Source of the DNA: Erysipelothrix sp. HDW6C
Lineage (GTDB): Bacteria > Bacillota_I > Bacilli_A > Erysipelotrichales > Erysipelotrichaceae
Assembly: GCF_011299615.1 (NCBI RefSeq)
Contig: NZ_CP049861.1
Span: 2,108,001-2,172,000 of the forward strand
DNA: 64,000 nucleotides
Direction: 5' to 3'
The notes under the pieces were generated by a model. That model made no database searches. It was not told where the DNA came from and saw nothing but the letters and a program-made list of their open reading frames with translations. Both the position numbers and the translations under genes were made by a program. Shown piece by piece: positions 44,599-52,428 of this stretch. Positions within the stretch are counted from its first letter, which is position 1, and each line of letters starts with the position of its first letter.

Positions 44599-45468
44599 CT
44601 ATTTATACAGTGATGCTTTATTATTCGATTTGAATAAGTTAATCTTTTGAATTGCTACTTTTTTTGTTTCTTCCATGCATTCAGGGAACATTACGTTTGG
44701 CTCACGAATTTCGTTTTTGCTGTTGTTTAGAATTTCACGCAATTTATCTGCAAAAACAATTTTAATATCGCTGGATATATTAATCTTAGCAATTCCCATT
44801 GCTACCGATTTCGCAATTTCATCATCGGGATTGCTTGATCCTCCATGTAAAACGAGTGGGATATCAACACGTTTCGTAATCTCTTCTAAAATATCAAAAC
44901 GCAGATGTGGTTCGTAATTCTTTGGATAAATTCCATGGGATGTTCCGATTGCGATTGCAAGTGAATCAACGCCTGTGCGTTCTACAAATTCCTTAGCATT
45001 TTCAGGATCTGTAAAGATAATCTCAGTGGCACCGCCTTCAATTGAATTCCCTGTATCTCCAATTGTTCCCAGTTCAGCTTCAACAGAAACACCGACCGCA
45101 TGTGCTGCTTCAACCACTTTTTGAGTGATTCGGATGTTCTCTTCAAACGACAGGTGTGAACCGTCAAACATTACCGATGTAAAACCTAGTTGGATCGCAT
45201 GAATTACTTGTTCATAACTCGCACCATGATCCAAATGAAGAACCACAGGAATTTTAGTTGCTTGAATTGCAGCATGAACTTGCGCAATGTAACTATCTCC
45301 TAAGAAACTGAGCTCATCAGGATGAATGGCCATCATAAATGGTGCTCCCGTTTCCTCTGCTGCCTCAATAACTGCTGGAAGTAATTGCCCACTCCCGGCA
45401 TTAAATGCAGCAACTGCAAATTTATTCTTCATTGCAATATCTAACATTTCCTTACCTGTAATCAACAT
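44599..45468 (-). CDS. Class II ketose-bisphosphate aldolase (FbaA/GatY/KbaY type)
   Basis: A 289-residue zinc-dependent aldolase. The metal residues are in LHLDHGASYE near 78-87 and AIGTSHGIY near 175-183, and LHGGSSNPDDEI near 206-217 holds the third His and phosphate loop. It is the first gene of the operon, with a strong promoter and a cre site ahead. The family cleaves fructose-1,6-, tagatose-1,6- or other ketose phosphates to dihydroxyacetone phosphate and an aldehyde. The PTS product in this operon, a ketose 1-phosphate or its bisphosphate, is the likely substrate. Confidence 0.9.
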   Translation of the reverse strand: MLITGKEMLDIAMKNKFAVAAFNAGSGQLLPAVIEAAEETGAPFMMAIHPDELSFLGDSYIAQVHAAIQATKIPVVLHLDHGASYEQVIHAIQLGFTSVMFDGSHLSFEENIRITQKVVEAAHAVGVSVEAELGTIGDTGNSIEGGATEIIFTDPENAKEFVERTGVDSLAIAIGTSHGIYPKNYEPHLRFDILEEITKRVDIPLVLHGGSSNPDDEIAKSVAMGIAKINISSDIKIVFADKLREILNNSKNEIREPNVMFPECMEETKKVAIQKINLFKSNNKASLYK

Positions 45469-45487
45469 AATTCAATTTCCTCCTTCT

Positions 45488-45501
45488 GGTAAGCGTTTTC
45501 A
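45488..45501 (-). promoter_or_regulatory. cre site (CcpA) downstream of the aldolase-operon promoter
   Basis: TGAAAACGCTTACC on the minus strand matches the cre consensus TGWAARCGYTWNCW at 13 of 14 positions. It lies just downstream of the -10 element, where bound CcpA would block transcription. Confidence 0.75.
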
Positions 45502-45513
45502 CTTTACAAACTC

Positions 45514-45542
45514 ATCATAGTTCCTTTTCTTTTGTTTGTCAA
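45514..45542 (-). promoter_or_regulatory. Promoter of the aldolase/PTS/lyxose operon
   Basis: A consensus TTGACA (45537-45542), 17-bp spacer and TATGAT (45514-45519) on the minus strand. Confidence 0.85.
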
Positions 45543-45656
45543 TCTTTTCTTTAATTTTGTTTATTCTTTCTTTTTCTTACCGTAAGTACGTGAAAATCGA
45601 ATATATTCTCACAAAAGTATTGATTTCTTTGTTTTGCTTTCTTTTTCTTTCTTTTA
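45521..45656. repeat. TTTC-rich direct repeats between the aldolase and DeoR genes
   Basis: Two pyrimidine-rich blocks (about 45521-45592 and 45626-45656) repeat TTTCTTT/CTTTC many times at five- to six-base spacing. AgaR and some other DeoR-family regulators bind repeated CTTTC/TTTC boxes, so these are probable operators. One block covers the aldolase promoter and the other lies before the DeoR promoter. Confidence 0.55.
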
Positions 45657-45658
45657 GA

Positions 45659-45687
45659 TTTACTTTTCCGTTTTGATACCCTATAAT
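45659..45687 (+). promoter_or_regulatory. Promoter of the DeoR-family regulator
   Basis: TTTACT (45659-45664), a 17-bp spacer and TATAAT (45682-45687), 25 bp before the ATG. Confidence 0.7.
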
Positions 45688-45711
45688 GAAGTTATAGAAA
45701 AGGTGATAACT

Positions 45712-46479
45712 ATGTTCGCATCTGAACGAAGAAAACAAATTATCCAACTCCTCAACAAAAATAACGCAATTTCTGTTAACGAAGTTGCGCAGGAGTTAGA
45801 TGTATCAAAACCTACAATACGAACTGACTTTGATTTCATTGTGGAAACGCATCAAAATATTGAAAGAACACACGGAGGTCTTGTTTTATTAAGTAGTGAT
45901 TTGCGCTATACGAAGTATGATGACCGTCGATCAATAAACATGTTACAGAAACAAGCCATAGCTGACGAGGCATTCAAGCTCATTGAGAATAAGACAACAT
46001 TACTTCTCGACTCCAGTTCAACGTGTTATGAACTAGCACAGAGGCTTGTTGAGTCCGACCTCCAAGTTACCGTCATAACAAATGGTTTAAATACAGGTAT
46101 GCTCCTTAAGGAGAACCCTAATTTAACAGTAATACTCATTGGTGGGCTTTTAAAACCGCGATCTAATACTACTCAAGATGAGTTTGATAGTGGGGTTTTC
46201 AATTACTTTAACATTGATATCTATTTCTTCTCCGCATCGAGTGTTTCATTTAGTTCCGGTTTTACCGACTACAACATCTATGAAATTAAATCAAAACGTG
46301 AGTATATTACGCGATCACGCAAAACTGTCGCTCTAATTGATTCCAGCAAGATTAACGATCCGTCGAATTCAAGTTTTGCAAAACTTGAAGATGTTGCTTT
46401 AATGATTACTGACAGCAACATATCTGATGAAGATTTAAAATCGTTTAAAAGTCGAATTGCAATACAAACTGCTCAGTAG
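45712..46479 (+). CDS. DeoR-family transcriptional regulator
   Basis: A 255-residue repressor-type protein. The N-terminal DeoR helix-turn-helix reads RRKQIIQLLNK and VNEVAQELDVSKPTIRTDFD near 5-40, ending with the family's TRTHGG-like RTHGGLVLL. The C-terminal sugar-phosphate sensor domain has LLLDSSSTCYELA near 101-113 and VITNGLNTGMLL, the GlcR/FruR-type effector pocket. It is divergent from the aldolase/PTS operon and probably represses it until a sugar phosphate binds. I chose the ATG at 45712, after AAGGTGAT, over an upstream frame that overlaps its promoter. Confidence 0.9.
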   Translation: MFASERRKQIIQLLNKNNAISVNEVAQELDVSKPTIRTDFDFIVETHQNIERTHGGLVLLSSDLRYTKYDDRRSINMLQKQAIADEAFKLIENKTTLLLDSSSTCYELAQRLVESDLQVTVITNGLNTGMLLKENPNLTVILIGGLLKPRSNTTQDEFDSGVFNYFNIDIYFFSASSVSFSSGFTDYNIYEIKSKREYITRSRKTVALIDSSKINDPSNSSFAKLEDVALMITDSNISDEDLKSFKSRIAIQTAQ

Positions 46480-46510
46480 TGCCCGTTGCCACACCTATTT
46501 AACACAAAAA

Positions 46511-46556
46511 TAAACCCCTATTAGGATTCGCTCATGCGATTTCTGATAGGGGTTTA
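46511..46556. terminator. Bidirectional terminator between DeoR and PfkB genes
   Basis: Eleven-bp arms TAAACCCCTAT/ATAGGGGTTTA around a partly paired 24-base centre. It stands between two converging genes. Confidence 0.8.
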
Positions 46557-46590
46557 TATATCACTCTATTATTTATTAATAAATTGTAAA

Positions 46591-47541
46591 TTATAGTTTT
46601 CGCTTGTCATCCTGAATAAATGCAACAATACCGTTTAAGTCTGTATTTCCTTCCATCGGACCTTGCTTGGTTACAGCAATAGCACCAGCGGCGGATGCGT
46701 AATCTGCAGCCATATCTATGCTCATGCCTTGATTGATACAACTGATGAGTGTACCTGCAAAGCAATCACCCGCACCTGTAGGGTCAACTTCTTCAACCTT
46801 GTAAGGTGCAACATCAATTTGGTTATCACGAGTATAGACTGTAGAACCAACTGAGCCTCGTTTAACAACAATTATTGATGCTTTATGATTTGCAAATATA
46901 TCACGAATCAGTTCACTCTCGCCTGTAGACCCAAGCAAATAACTAAGTTCTTCAACACTTGCTTGAATGATATCGGCATAGGAAAGTATTTTTTTTAAGA
47001 AATCCAATTTTGTCGGATTATCGAGAATTTCTTTACGTATGTTCGGGTCGAAGGATATTTTAATGTCTCGTCTTACGATAATTTCCAAGCATGCTTCTAC
47101 TGCTGCTTGAATTGAATGATTATAAACAGATGAACCCATTATATGAAAGTAACTACAATCATCGAACACTCGATCATGAACGTCTCGTTCACTAATATAC
47201 CCTGAAGCAGACTTCACAATGTTAAAGATAAAATCACGGTTACCATCGTCTGTGTAGGTAACAAAGGCACTCCCGGTAACGTTCTCCTGATCAACTCTCA
47301 TAAACTCTGTATTAACGCCTGCATCATTGAGTCTATTGAGGTTAATTCGACCAAATCCATCATCCCCTACTGCCGAGATGAAATTGACATCTGACCCACA
47401 TCGGGATGCTTGATCTGCGAAAATTGCTGGAGCTCCACTTGGAAAAGGACCTGCAAACACTCCACTCTCATCAAATTTTTGACCCATCTCAGTTGCAACC
47501 ATTTCGACAAGTGTCTCACCAATTGTTACTATTGTTCCCAT
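46591..47541 (-). CDS. PfkB-family carbohydrate kinase
   Basis: A 316-residue ribokinase-like enzyme. The N-terminus holds the sugar-binding GPFPSGAPAIFADQASRCG near 31-49, and AVGDDGFGR near 56-64 follows. DPTGAGDCFAGTL near 251-263 carries the anion hole and catalytic Asp257. It is the last gene of a LacI-controlled ribose-type transporter operon, with its ATG sharing a base with the permease stop (TAATG). It phosphorylates the imported sugar; tagatose, fructose, 2-keto-3-deoxygluconate or a ribose-like sugar are possible. Confidence 0.88.
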   Translation of the reverse strand: MGTIVTIGETLVEMVATEMGQKFDESGVFAGPFPSGAPAIFADQASRCGSDVNFISAVGDDGFGRINLNRLNDAGVNTEFMRVDQENVTGSAFVTYTDDGNRDFIFNIVKSASGYISERDVHDRVFDDCSYFHIMGSSVYNHSIQAAVEACLEIIVRRDIKISFDPNIRKEILDNPTKLDFLKKILSYADIIQASVEELSYLLGSTGESELIRDIFANHKASIIVVKRGSVGSTVYTRDNQIDVAPYKVEEVDPTGAGDCFAGTLISCINQGMSIDMAADYASAAGAIAVTKQGPMEGNTDLNGIVAFIQDDKRKL

Positions 47542-48500
47542 TATTTATTTCCTTTACTACGAACATCAATTAATACTGCAATAACGATGATTGCACCTTT
47601 AACAATTTGTTGATAAAAGTATTCCAAACCGATAAGGTTCATACCGTTATTAACAACACCAATAATCAAGGCACCAATCAGTGTTCCAAGAATTGTTCCT
47701 TGTCCACCGTTAAGACTTGTCCCCCCCAGAACAGCTGAAGCGATTGCATCCAACTCATAGGATTGAGCAACATTTGGTTGCGCGGAGTACAAACGTGATG
47801 CCATTAGAATTCCACTTACAGCCGCAGTCATTGCTGAAACAACAAATACCGAAATTTGTAACTTGTTGATTTTAATTCCTGAATATTTGGCGGCTTCACG
47901 ATTACCACCCATCATCTTCAATTGGCGACCATATTTTGTCTTTGAAAGAATAATGTGAGCAATAATTGCGATTGCGATCATTATTAGGATTGGATATGGA
48001 ATTATACCAAGAAATCTTTGATTCCCAATCGCCAGCAATGCTTCATTTTTAATTTGAATTGGCTTGGCATCTGTGAGAGCAAACCCAATTCCACGAATGA
48101 TTTGCATCGAGGCAACAGTGACAATGAATGTTGGCAATTTAAACTTTGCACTGATATATCCATTAAAGAAACCAACAGCCACACCTAACAATACAATTGT
48201 TATGATTAACGCTAAGACAAGATTCATGCCATTATTGATGAGCATCCCCATGACAACACCAGACAACGCAAGTGTTGAAGCAACAGACAAGTCAATCTCA
48301 CCAATCATTAACACAAAGGTCATCCCAATGGCTAGAATTGTAATAATAGAAACTTGCAGTAAAATATTCATTAAATTATCGGCTTGGAAGAAGTGTCCAC
48401 TCAAAAAGGAGAATAGTATAATGAGCGCTACCAGTGCCATGGTAGTTCCACTATATGTCTTAAATGTACGATTTCCTCTTACCTTTTCAATAAAACTCAT
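47541..48500 (-). CDS. Ribose-type ABC transporter permease (RbsC-like, second system)
   Basis: A 319-residue permease with the RbsC-family signatures AIGMTFVLMIGEIDLSVASTLAL near 57-78 and ASAVLGGTSLNGGQGTILGT near 240-260. About ten hydrophobic segments are present. It overlaps the ATPase gene in an ATGA junction. It is the channel of the importer encoded at 46591-51006. Confidence 0.92.
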   Translation of the reverse strand: MSFIEKVRGNRTFKTYSGTTMALVALIILFSFLSGHFFQADNLMNILLQVSIITILAIGMTFVLMIGEIDLSVASTLALSGVVMGMLINNGMNLVLALIITIVLLGVAVGFFNGYISAKFKLPTFIVTVASMQIIRGIGFALTDAKPIQIKNEALLAIGNQRFLGIIPYPILIMIAIAIIAHIILSKTKYGRQLKMMGGNREAAKYSGIKINKLQISVFVVSAMTAAVSGILMASRLYSAQPNVAQSYELDAIASAVLGGTSLNGGQGTILGTLIGALIIGVVNNGMNLIGLEYFYQQIVKGAIIVIAVLIDVRSKGNK

Positions 48501-49996
48501 TTTAGTTCCTCCTTCGTGATAACCTTCATCACATCTTCTTGTGATACAACCTTCGGATTCATTTCCTCAATGATTGTCATATCTCTAACTACCGCCAAGC
48601 GGTCAGACATATTTAGAACCTCTGGTAGGTCAGATGATATTAAAATAATAGATAGGCCTTCTCGAGCCAAATCAATAATTAACTCATAGATTTCATATTT
48701 CGAACCAACATCAATACCTCGTGTTGGTTCGTCCAGTATAAGTATCTTGGGCTCAATCTCAAACCATTTGCCAAGAACTACTTTCTGTTGATTTCCGCCA
48801 CTTAGATTGCGCGTGTTCTGTTCAATATGTGGGGTTTTGATCCTAATTTTGGCCACATTATCATTTGCAATCACTACTTCTTTGGCATGACTGATCATAT
48901 TATACCGATTTAATATTTTTTTTATGTTTACTACTGATAGATTCTCTCGAATTGATGCATCGAGCACCAATCCCTCTTGCTTGCGATCTTCCGTCACAAA
49001 AGCAATTTTATGCTTAATTGCATCACTAGGTGAGTTCACATTGACAACTCCTCCATTAATTTTCAAGGTTCCGCTGTCTTTTTTTAATATTCCGAATATT
49101 CCCTGGGCAATTTCTGTACGTCCTGACCCCATTAACCCATAGATTCCCAGGATTTCACCCGGTTTTACACTCAAATTTATGTCGTGGTAATATCCTGTTT
49201 TCGAATAATGACTCACCTCGAGTTGATTTTCATTGGATAAACTTGCAAAGTCTTTGATTGGATATACATTTTTCATCTCTCGTCCGACCATAAGTTTAAC
49301 GAGTTCGTTTTCGTCAGTATCTTTTGTTATTAATTCTCCAACTTCTGCACCATCACGAATTACAACAATTTTTTGGCTTATTTCAAAGATTTCATTAAGC
49401 TTGTGAGAAATATAGATAACTGAAATCCCCTGCTCACGCAATCGATTAATTGTGTTGAGAAGATTCTTAGTTTCTTTATTACTGAGTGCGGACGTTGGTT
49501 CATCCATAATGACGATTTTTGGATTGGCAGATAACGCCTTTGCTATCTCTACCATTTGTTGTTCACTTACGGATAAGTCTTTGGCGAAACTGTTTGGATT
49601 GAGATTGAAATTCAGACGATCTAAGAGGACTTGTGCATCTTTAACCATCTGTTTGTCATTTACCAGTCCGAGTCTTGTTGGCTCATTTAATACATAGATA
49701 TTCTCTGCAATTGTGAGATTTGGAACAATCGATAACTCTTGATGAATGATGCTTATTCCTAATTGTGCAGCATGTTGTGGATCAGTTATTTTAACTGGTT
49801 GACCCTTTACGAAGATTTCGCCTTTTGTTGGTTGATATGTACCAGATAAGATTTTCATCAGTGTTGATTTTCCAGCACCATTTTCACCTACAAGGGAAAG
49901 AACCTCTCCCTTTTCGAGTTTAAGGGATACGTCACTAAGTGCGACGACTCCTGGGAATTCTTTTCGTATGTGCTTCATTTCCAAAATAGTACTCAT
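48497..49996 (-). CDS. Ribose-type ABC transporter double ATPase (RbsA-like, second system)
   Basis: A 499-residue tandem ATPase with N-half Walker A GENGAGKST, signature LSVSEQQMVEIAK and Walker B IVIMDEPTSAL. In the C-half GLMGSGRTE replaces the usual Walker A, as in all RbsA proteins, with LSGGNQQKVVLGKW and ILILDEPTRGID. GGGAGG precedes the ATG. A hairpin separates it from the binding-protein gene upstream. Confidence 0.93.
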   Translation of the reverse strand: MSTILEMKHIRKEFPGVVALSDVSLKLEKGEVLSLVGENGAGKSTLMKILSGTYQPTKGEIFVKGQPVKITDPQHAAQLGISIIHQELSIVPNLTIAENIYVLNEPTRLGLVNDKQMVKDAQVLLDRLNFNLNPNSFAKDLSVSEQQMVEIAKALSANPKIVIMDEPTSALSNKETKNLLNTINRLREQGISVIYISHKLNEIFEISQKIVVIRDGAEVGELITKDTDENELVKLMVGREMKNVYPIKDFASLSNENQLEVSHYSKTGYYHDINLSVKPGEILGIYGLMGSGRTEIAQGIFGILKKDSGTLKINGGVVNVNSPSDAIKHKIAFVTEDRKQEGLVLDASIRENLSVVNIKKILNRYNMISHAKEVVIANDNVAKIRIKTPHIEQNTRNLSGGNQQKVVLGKWFEIEPKILILDEPTRGIDVGSKYEIYELIIDLAREGLSIILISSDLPEVLNMSDRLAVVRDMTIIEEMNPKVVSQEDVMKVITKEELK

Positions 49997-50018
49997 GTAT
50001 TACCTCCCAAAAAATGAA

Positions 50019-50036
50019 AGGGGGACTAATCCCCCT
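50019..50036 (-). terminator. Intercistronic hairpin behind the second sugar-binding gene
   Basis: Seven-bp arms AGGGGGA/TCCCCCT with a four-base loop just after the binding-protein stop, followed by a U-rich stretch. It parallels hairpins at the same place in the two other ABC operons of this window. Confidence 0.65.
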
Positions 50037-50043
50037 CCGATAT

Positions 50044-51006
50044 TTATTCAGATAGATTTAGTTCCACTTTATCGCCGTTAACCTTAACATCAACCATTCC
50101 CTTACCTTCAACAAAAAGTCCTGGTGTGATTGCAATTTCTTTTTCAACAGACTCGCCTTTTGCTAATTTCTTAGCGACTTCCATCGATGCTTTTCCCATT
50201 TGATCAGGATGTTGTACGACAACTGCTTTAAATGCATTTGGCTCTGTTACCTTGTCTTGAGCTTCTTTAAGACCATCAAATCCAACAACAATTGCTTCTG
50301 ATTTCTTTTCTGAAATTGCATTTGTCGCTGCTATTGCCATATCATCTCCAAATCCAAAGATTCCTTTGATTGATGGATTGCTAGTTAACATATCTTGTGA
50401 GGCAGTTAATGCTTCTTCTCTAGTTCTACCAGGCAGCTCCGTTACAATTTTCATGTTTGGATAGAGTGCGGCAGTTTTTTTGAATCCATCAATTCTATCT
50501 CTTACCGATTGAACTTCAGGGTAAGTAATCAAACCAATCTCTCCAGAACCATCAATAAGTTGTTGCATAGCTTCTGCAGCAATCATTCCACCTGAGTAGT
50601 TATCAGTTGCAATATGCGCATCCACTTCAATATCATTTGCTTTAACGTCAACTGTTACTACTGGAATTCCTGCATCTTTGGCTTTTTGAATTGCACCGCG
50701 GATTCCATCCGAGTCAACAGGTGTTAACACGATAACATCAACTTTTTTTGTGATGAAGTCTTCAATATCAGAAATTTGACGGTTCAAGTCTTGGTCAGCA
50801 ATCGCGACAGTTAACTCTATATCGTTTGCTGTTGCCTCTGACTCCATAGATTCCTTAATTGCAACCTGGAATGGATGAGATGCAGTTAATAGTGACGCAC
50901 CAACTTTAACTTTAGAATCAGCTGAATCATTTGAGTCTGCATTTCCACATGCCACTAGTAAGGTTGCCATTAATAATACGATTACAATATTCTTAATTTT
51001 TTTCAT
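50044..51006 (-). CDS. Ribose-type ABC transporter sugar-binding lipoprotein (second system)
   Basis: A 320-residue binding protein of the RbsB type. The signal peptide has lipobox LVAC (Cys20). The mature protein starts GASLLTASHPFQVAIKESM, followed by ITKKVDVIVLTPVDSDGI near 88-105 and IKGIFGFGDDMAIAATNAI near 213-231. GGAGG precedes the ATG, twelve bases after the LacI-type gene. It supplies sugar to the RbsA/RbsC transporter. Ribose or another furanose sugar is probable but not shown. Confidence 0.9.
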   Translation of the reverse strand: MKKIKNIVIVLLMATLLVACGNADSNDSADSKVKVGASLLTASHPFQVAIKESMESEATANDIELTVAIADQDLNRQISDIEDFITKKVDVIVLTPVDSDGIRGAIQKAKDAGIPVVTVDVKANDIEVDAHIATDNYSGGMIAAEAMQQLIDGSGEIGLITYPEVQSVRDRIDGFKKTAALYPNMKIVTELPGRTREEALTASQDMLTSNPSIKGIFGFGDDMAIAATNAISEKKSEAIVVGFDGLKEAQDKVTEPNAFKAVVVQHPDQMGKASMEVAKKLAKGESVEKEIAITPGLFVEGKGMVDVKVNGDKVELNLSE

Positions 51007-51018
51007 TGCTTCCTCCGT

Positions 51019-52026
51019 TTATTTTATCTTCTTTATAGAATTTCCTGGAACGAGTCTTGTTGGCAAGACGACATTCTTATTGACCAAATCTGGATTTTTG
51101 ATTTTATTTAAAATCATATGTGCAGATTCAATCCCAATTTCTTCCATTGGCTGTTCGATCGTGAATATAGTTGGACTTAACATCTGAAATACATCAATGT
51201 TGTCATATCCGAGCAGTGAAATATCATCACCAATCGTAATGCCATTTTTCATAAAATATTTTATTGCTGACATCGTCATCTCGAAATTAGATGCAAAAAC
51301 TGCAGTAGGTCGTTTGTCGAGTTGCATCAGTTGCTGAATATTCTCCAAACCACCATCTTTTTGATACTTACCTGTTTCAATCAATTCCTCACGAACTGGA
51401 ATTCCAAATTCTTCCAGCGCTCTAAGGTATCCTTTTTTCCGCTCTCGGGCAGTATAAACGTCATCCGGACCAAGAATTAATCCAATACTATCGTGTCCGT
51501 TATTAATGAGTTCAATCACACCTTCATAGGCTCCTTGCTCATTTTTACACGTTACATAGTTAATTGATAAGTTTGGAACACGTCTATCAATCAATACCAA
51601 TGGAATGTCTTCACTTAGTAGTTTTATGTTTTCAGCACTTTGGTCGGAAACAGGCATCATGATTACACCATCTACACGTTTTGCATTAAAAACTTCAATC
51701 TTTCTACGTTCAACTTCCAAGGAGTTGTTGCTACCAGCAACGATGCTGCTATATTCGACTGTTTCAAGTACCGATTCAACACCATCCATAACCTCAGTTA
51801 CGAAAATGTCGTTGAGTGATGGAAAAAGAAGTCCGATTGTAAATGTGCGATTTAGCTTTAATCCCTTGGCCAAGGTATTCACATTATAATCGAGCGCATC
51901 AATCGCAGATTGAATCGCTTTTTTATTTCCATCTTTAACACTATAACCATTTATGAACCGTGATACTGTCCCTACTGATACCCCAGCTAAATTTGAGACA
52001 TCTTGAATGGTAGCCTTTTTCCTCAT
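51019..52026 (-). CDS. LacI-family transcriptional regulator of a sugar importer
   Basis: A 335-residue repressor with an N-terminal LacI helix-turn-helix (ATIQDVSNLAGVSVGTVSRFING, in two parts, near 4-26) and hinge. The C-terminal ligand-binding domain resembles the ribose-binding protein encoded next, with FASNFEMTMSAIKYF and ISLLGYDNIDV. It heads the operon. The palindromes TTGAATCGATTCAA and the like before it are typical LacI operators, so it likely represses its own operon until sugar is present. Confidence 0.92.
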   Translation of the reverse strand: MRKKATIQDVSNLAGVSVGTVSRFINGYSVKDGNKKAIQSAIDALDYNVNTLAKGLKLNRTFTIGLLFPSLNDIFVTEVMDGVESVLETVEYSSIVAGSNNSLEVERRKIEVFNAKRVDGVIMMPVSDQSAENIKLLSEDIPLVLIDRRVPNLSINYVTCKNEQGAYEGVIELINNGHDSIGLILGPDDVYTARERKKGYLRALEEFGIPVREELIETGKYQKDGGLENIQQLMQLDKRPTAVFASNFEMTMSAIKYFMKNGITIGDDISLLGYDNIDVFQMLSPTIFTIEQPMEEIGIESAHMILNKIKNPDLVNKNVVLPTRLVPGNSIKKIK

Positions 52027-52040
52027 GTATCCACCTCCAC

Positions 52041-52054
52041 TTGAATCGATTCAA
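52041..52054. promoter_or_regulatory. LacI operator 1
   Basis: A perfect 14-base palindrome TTGAATCGATTCAA with the central CG of LacI-type operators. It is downstream of the promoter, in the leader. A related imperfect palindrome (TCAAT AATC ATTGA) abuts it at 52051-52064. Confidence 0.8.
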
Positions 52055-52074
52055 TAATCATTGAATCCATGTAT

Positions 52075-52088
52075 TGAGAACGCTTACA
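52075..52088 (+). promoter_or_regulatory. cre-like site at the LacI-operon promoter
   Basis: TGAGAACGCTTACA matches TGWAARCGYTWNCW at 13 of 14 positions. It overlaps the predicted transcription start of the LacI operon, so CcpA repression is probable. Confidence 0.65.
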
Positions 52089-52093
52089 ATATT

Positions 52094-52122
52094 AATATAT
52101 CCTACCCCAACAGCAAAGTCAA
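52094..52122 (-). promoter_or_regulatory. Promoter of the LacI/ribose-type transporter operon
   Basis: TTGACT (52117-52122), 17-bp spacer and TATATT (52094-52099) on the minus strand, with operators on both sides. Confidence 0.75.
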
Positions 52123-52124
52123 CC

Positions 52125-52150
52125 CCATAATTGAATCGTTTCAATTATGG
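52125..52150. promoter_or_regulatory. LacI operator 2
   Basis: Eleven-base perfect arms CCATAATTGAA and complement around TCGT form a 26-base palindrome just upstream of the -35. It shares the TTGAATCG core with operator 1, 80-90 bp away, and the pair could loop the promoter. Confidence 0.8.
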
Positions 52151-52264
52151 GTAACGACGATAGCATTAACTATAATCACACTACAATTATTACACCAATC
52201 GATTTAGTATCTCCTTTGTTTTTGATTTTCTAAGCATCCGTGACACTAACTTTTATACACATAA

Positions 52265-52316
52265 AAATACCTCATTCTAAGTTTCATATAACTATGGCAC
52301 TTGAATAGAGGTATTT
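52265..52316. terminator. Long hairpin, probable terminator
   Basis: Nine-bp arms AAATACCTC/GAGGTATTT close a 34-base loop that can pair further (AAGT/ACTT and CATA/TATG). U-rich runs flank it on both strands. It lies 110 bases past the ankyrin gene. A small RNA from this 270-base interval (52151-52428) cannot be excluded; no other gene is visible there. Confidence 0.5.
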
Positions 52317-52428
52317 GTTTTATATATTTGCGATTTATACTATCGTCCAAACTTTAGAGACTTGGTGACATTATGGTTTTTCTCATTTAAGTTTTTTTAC
52401 GCCTAATTCAAAGAGTGTATTGAACGCT

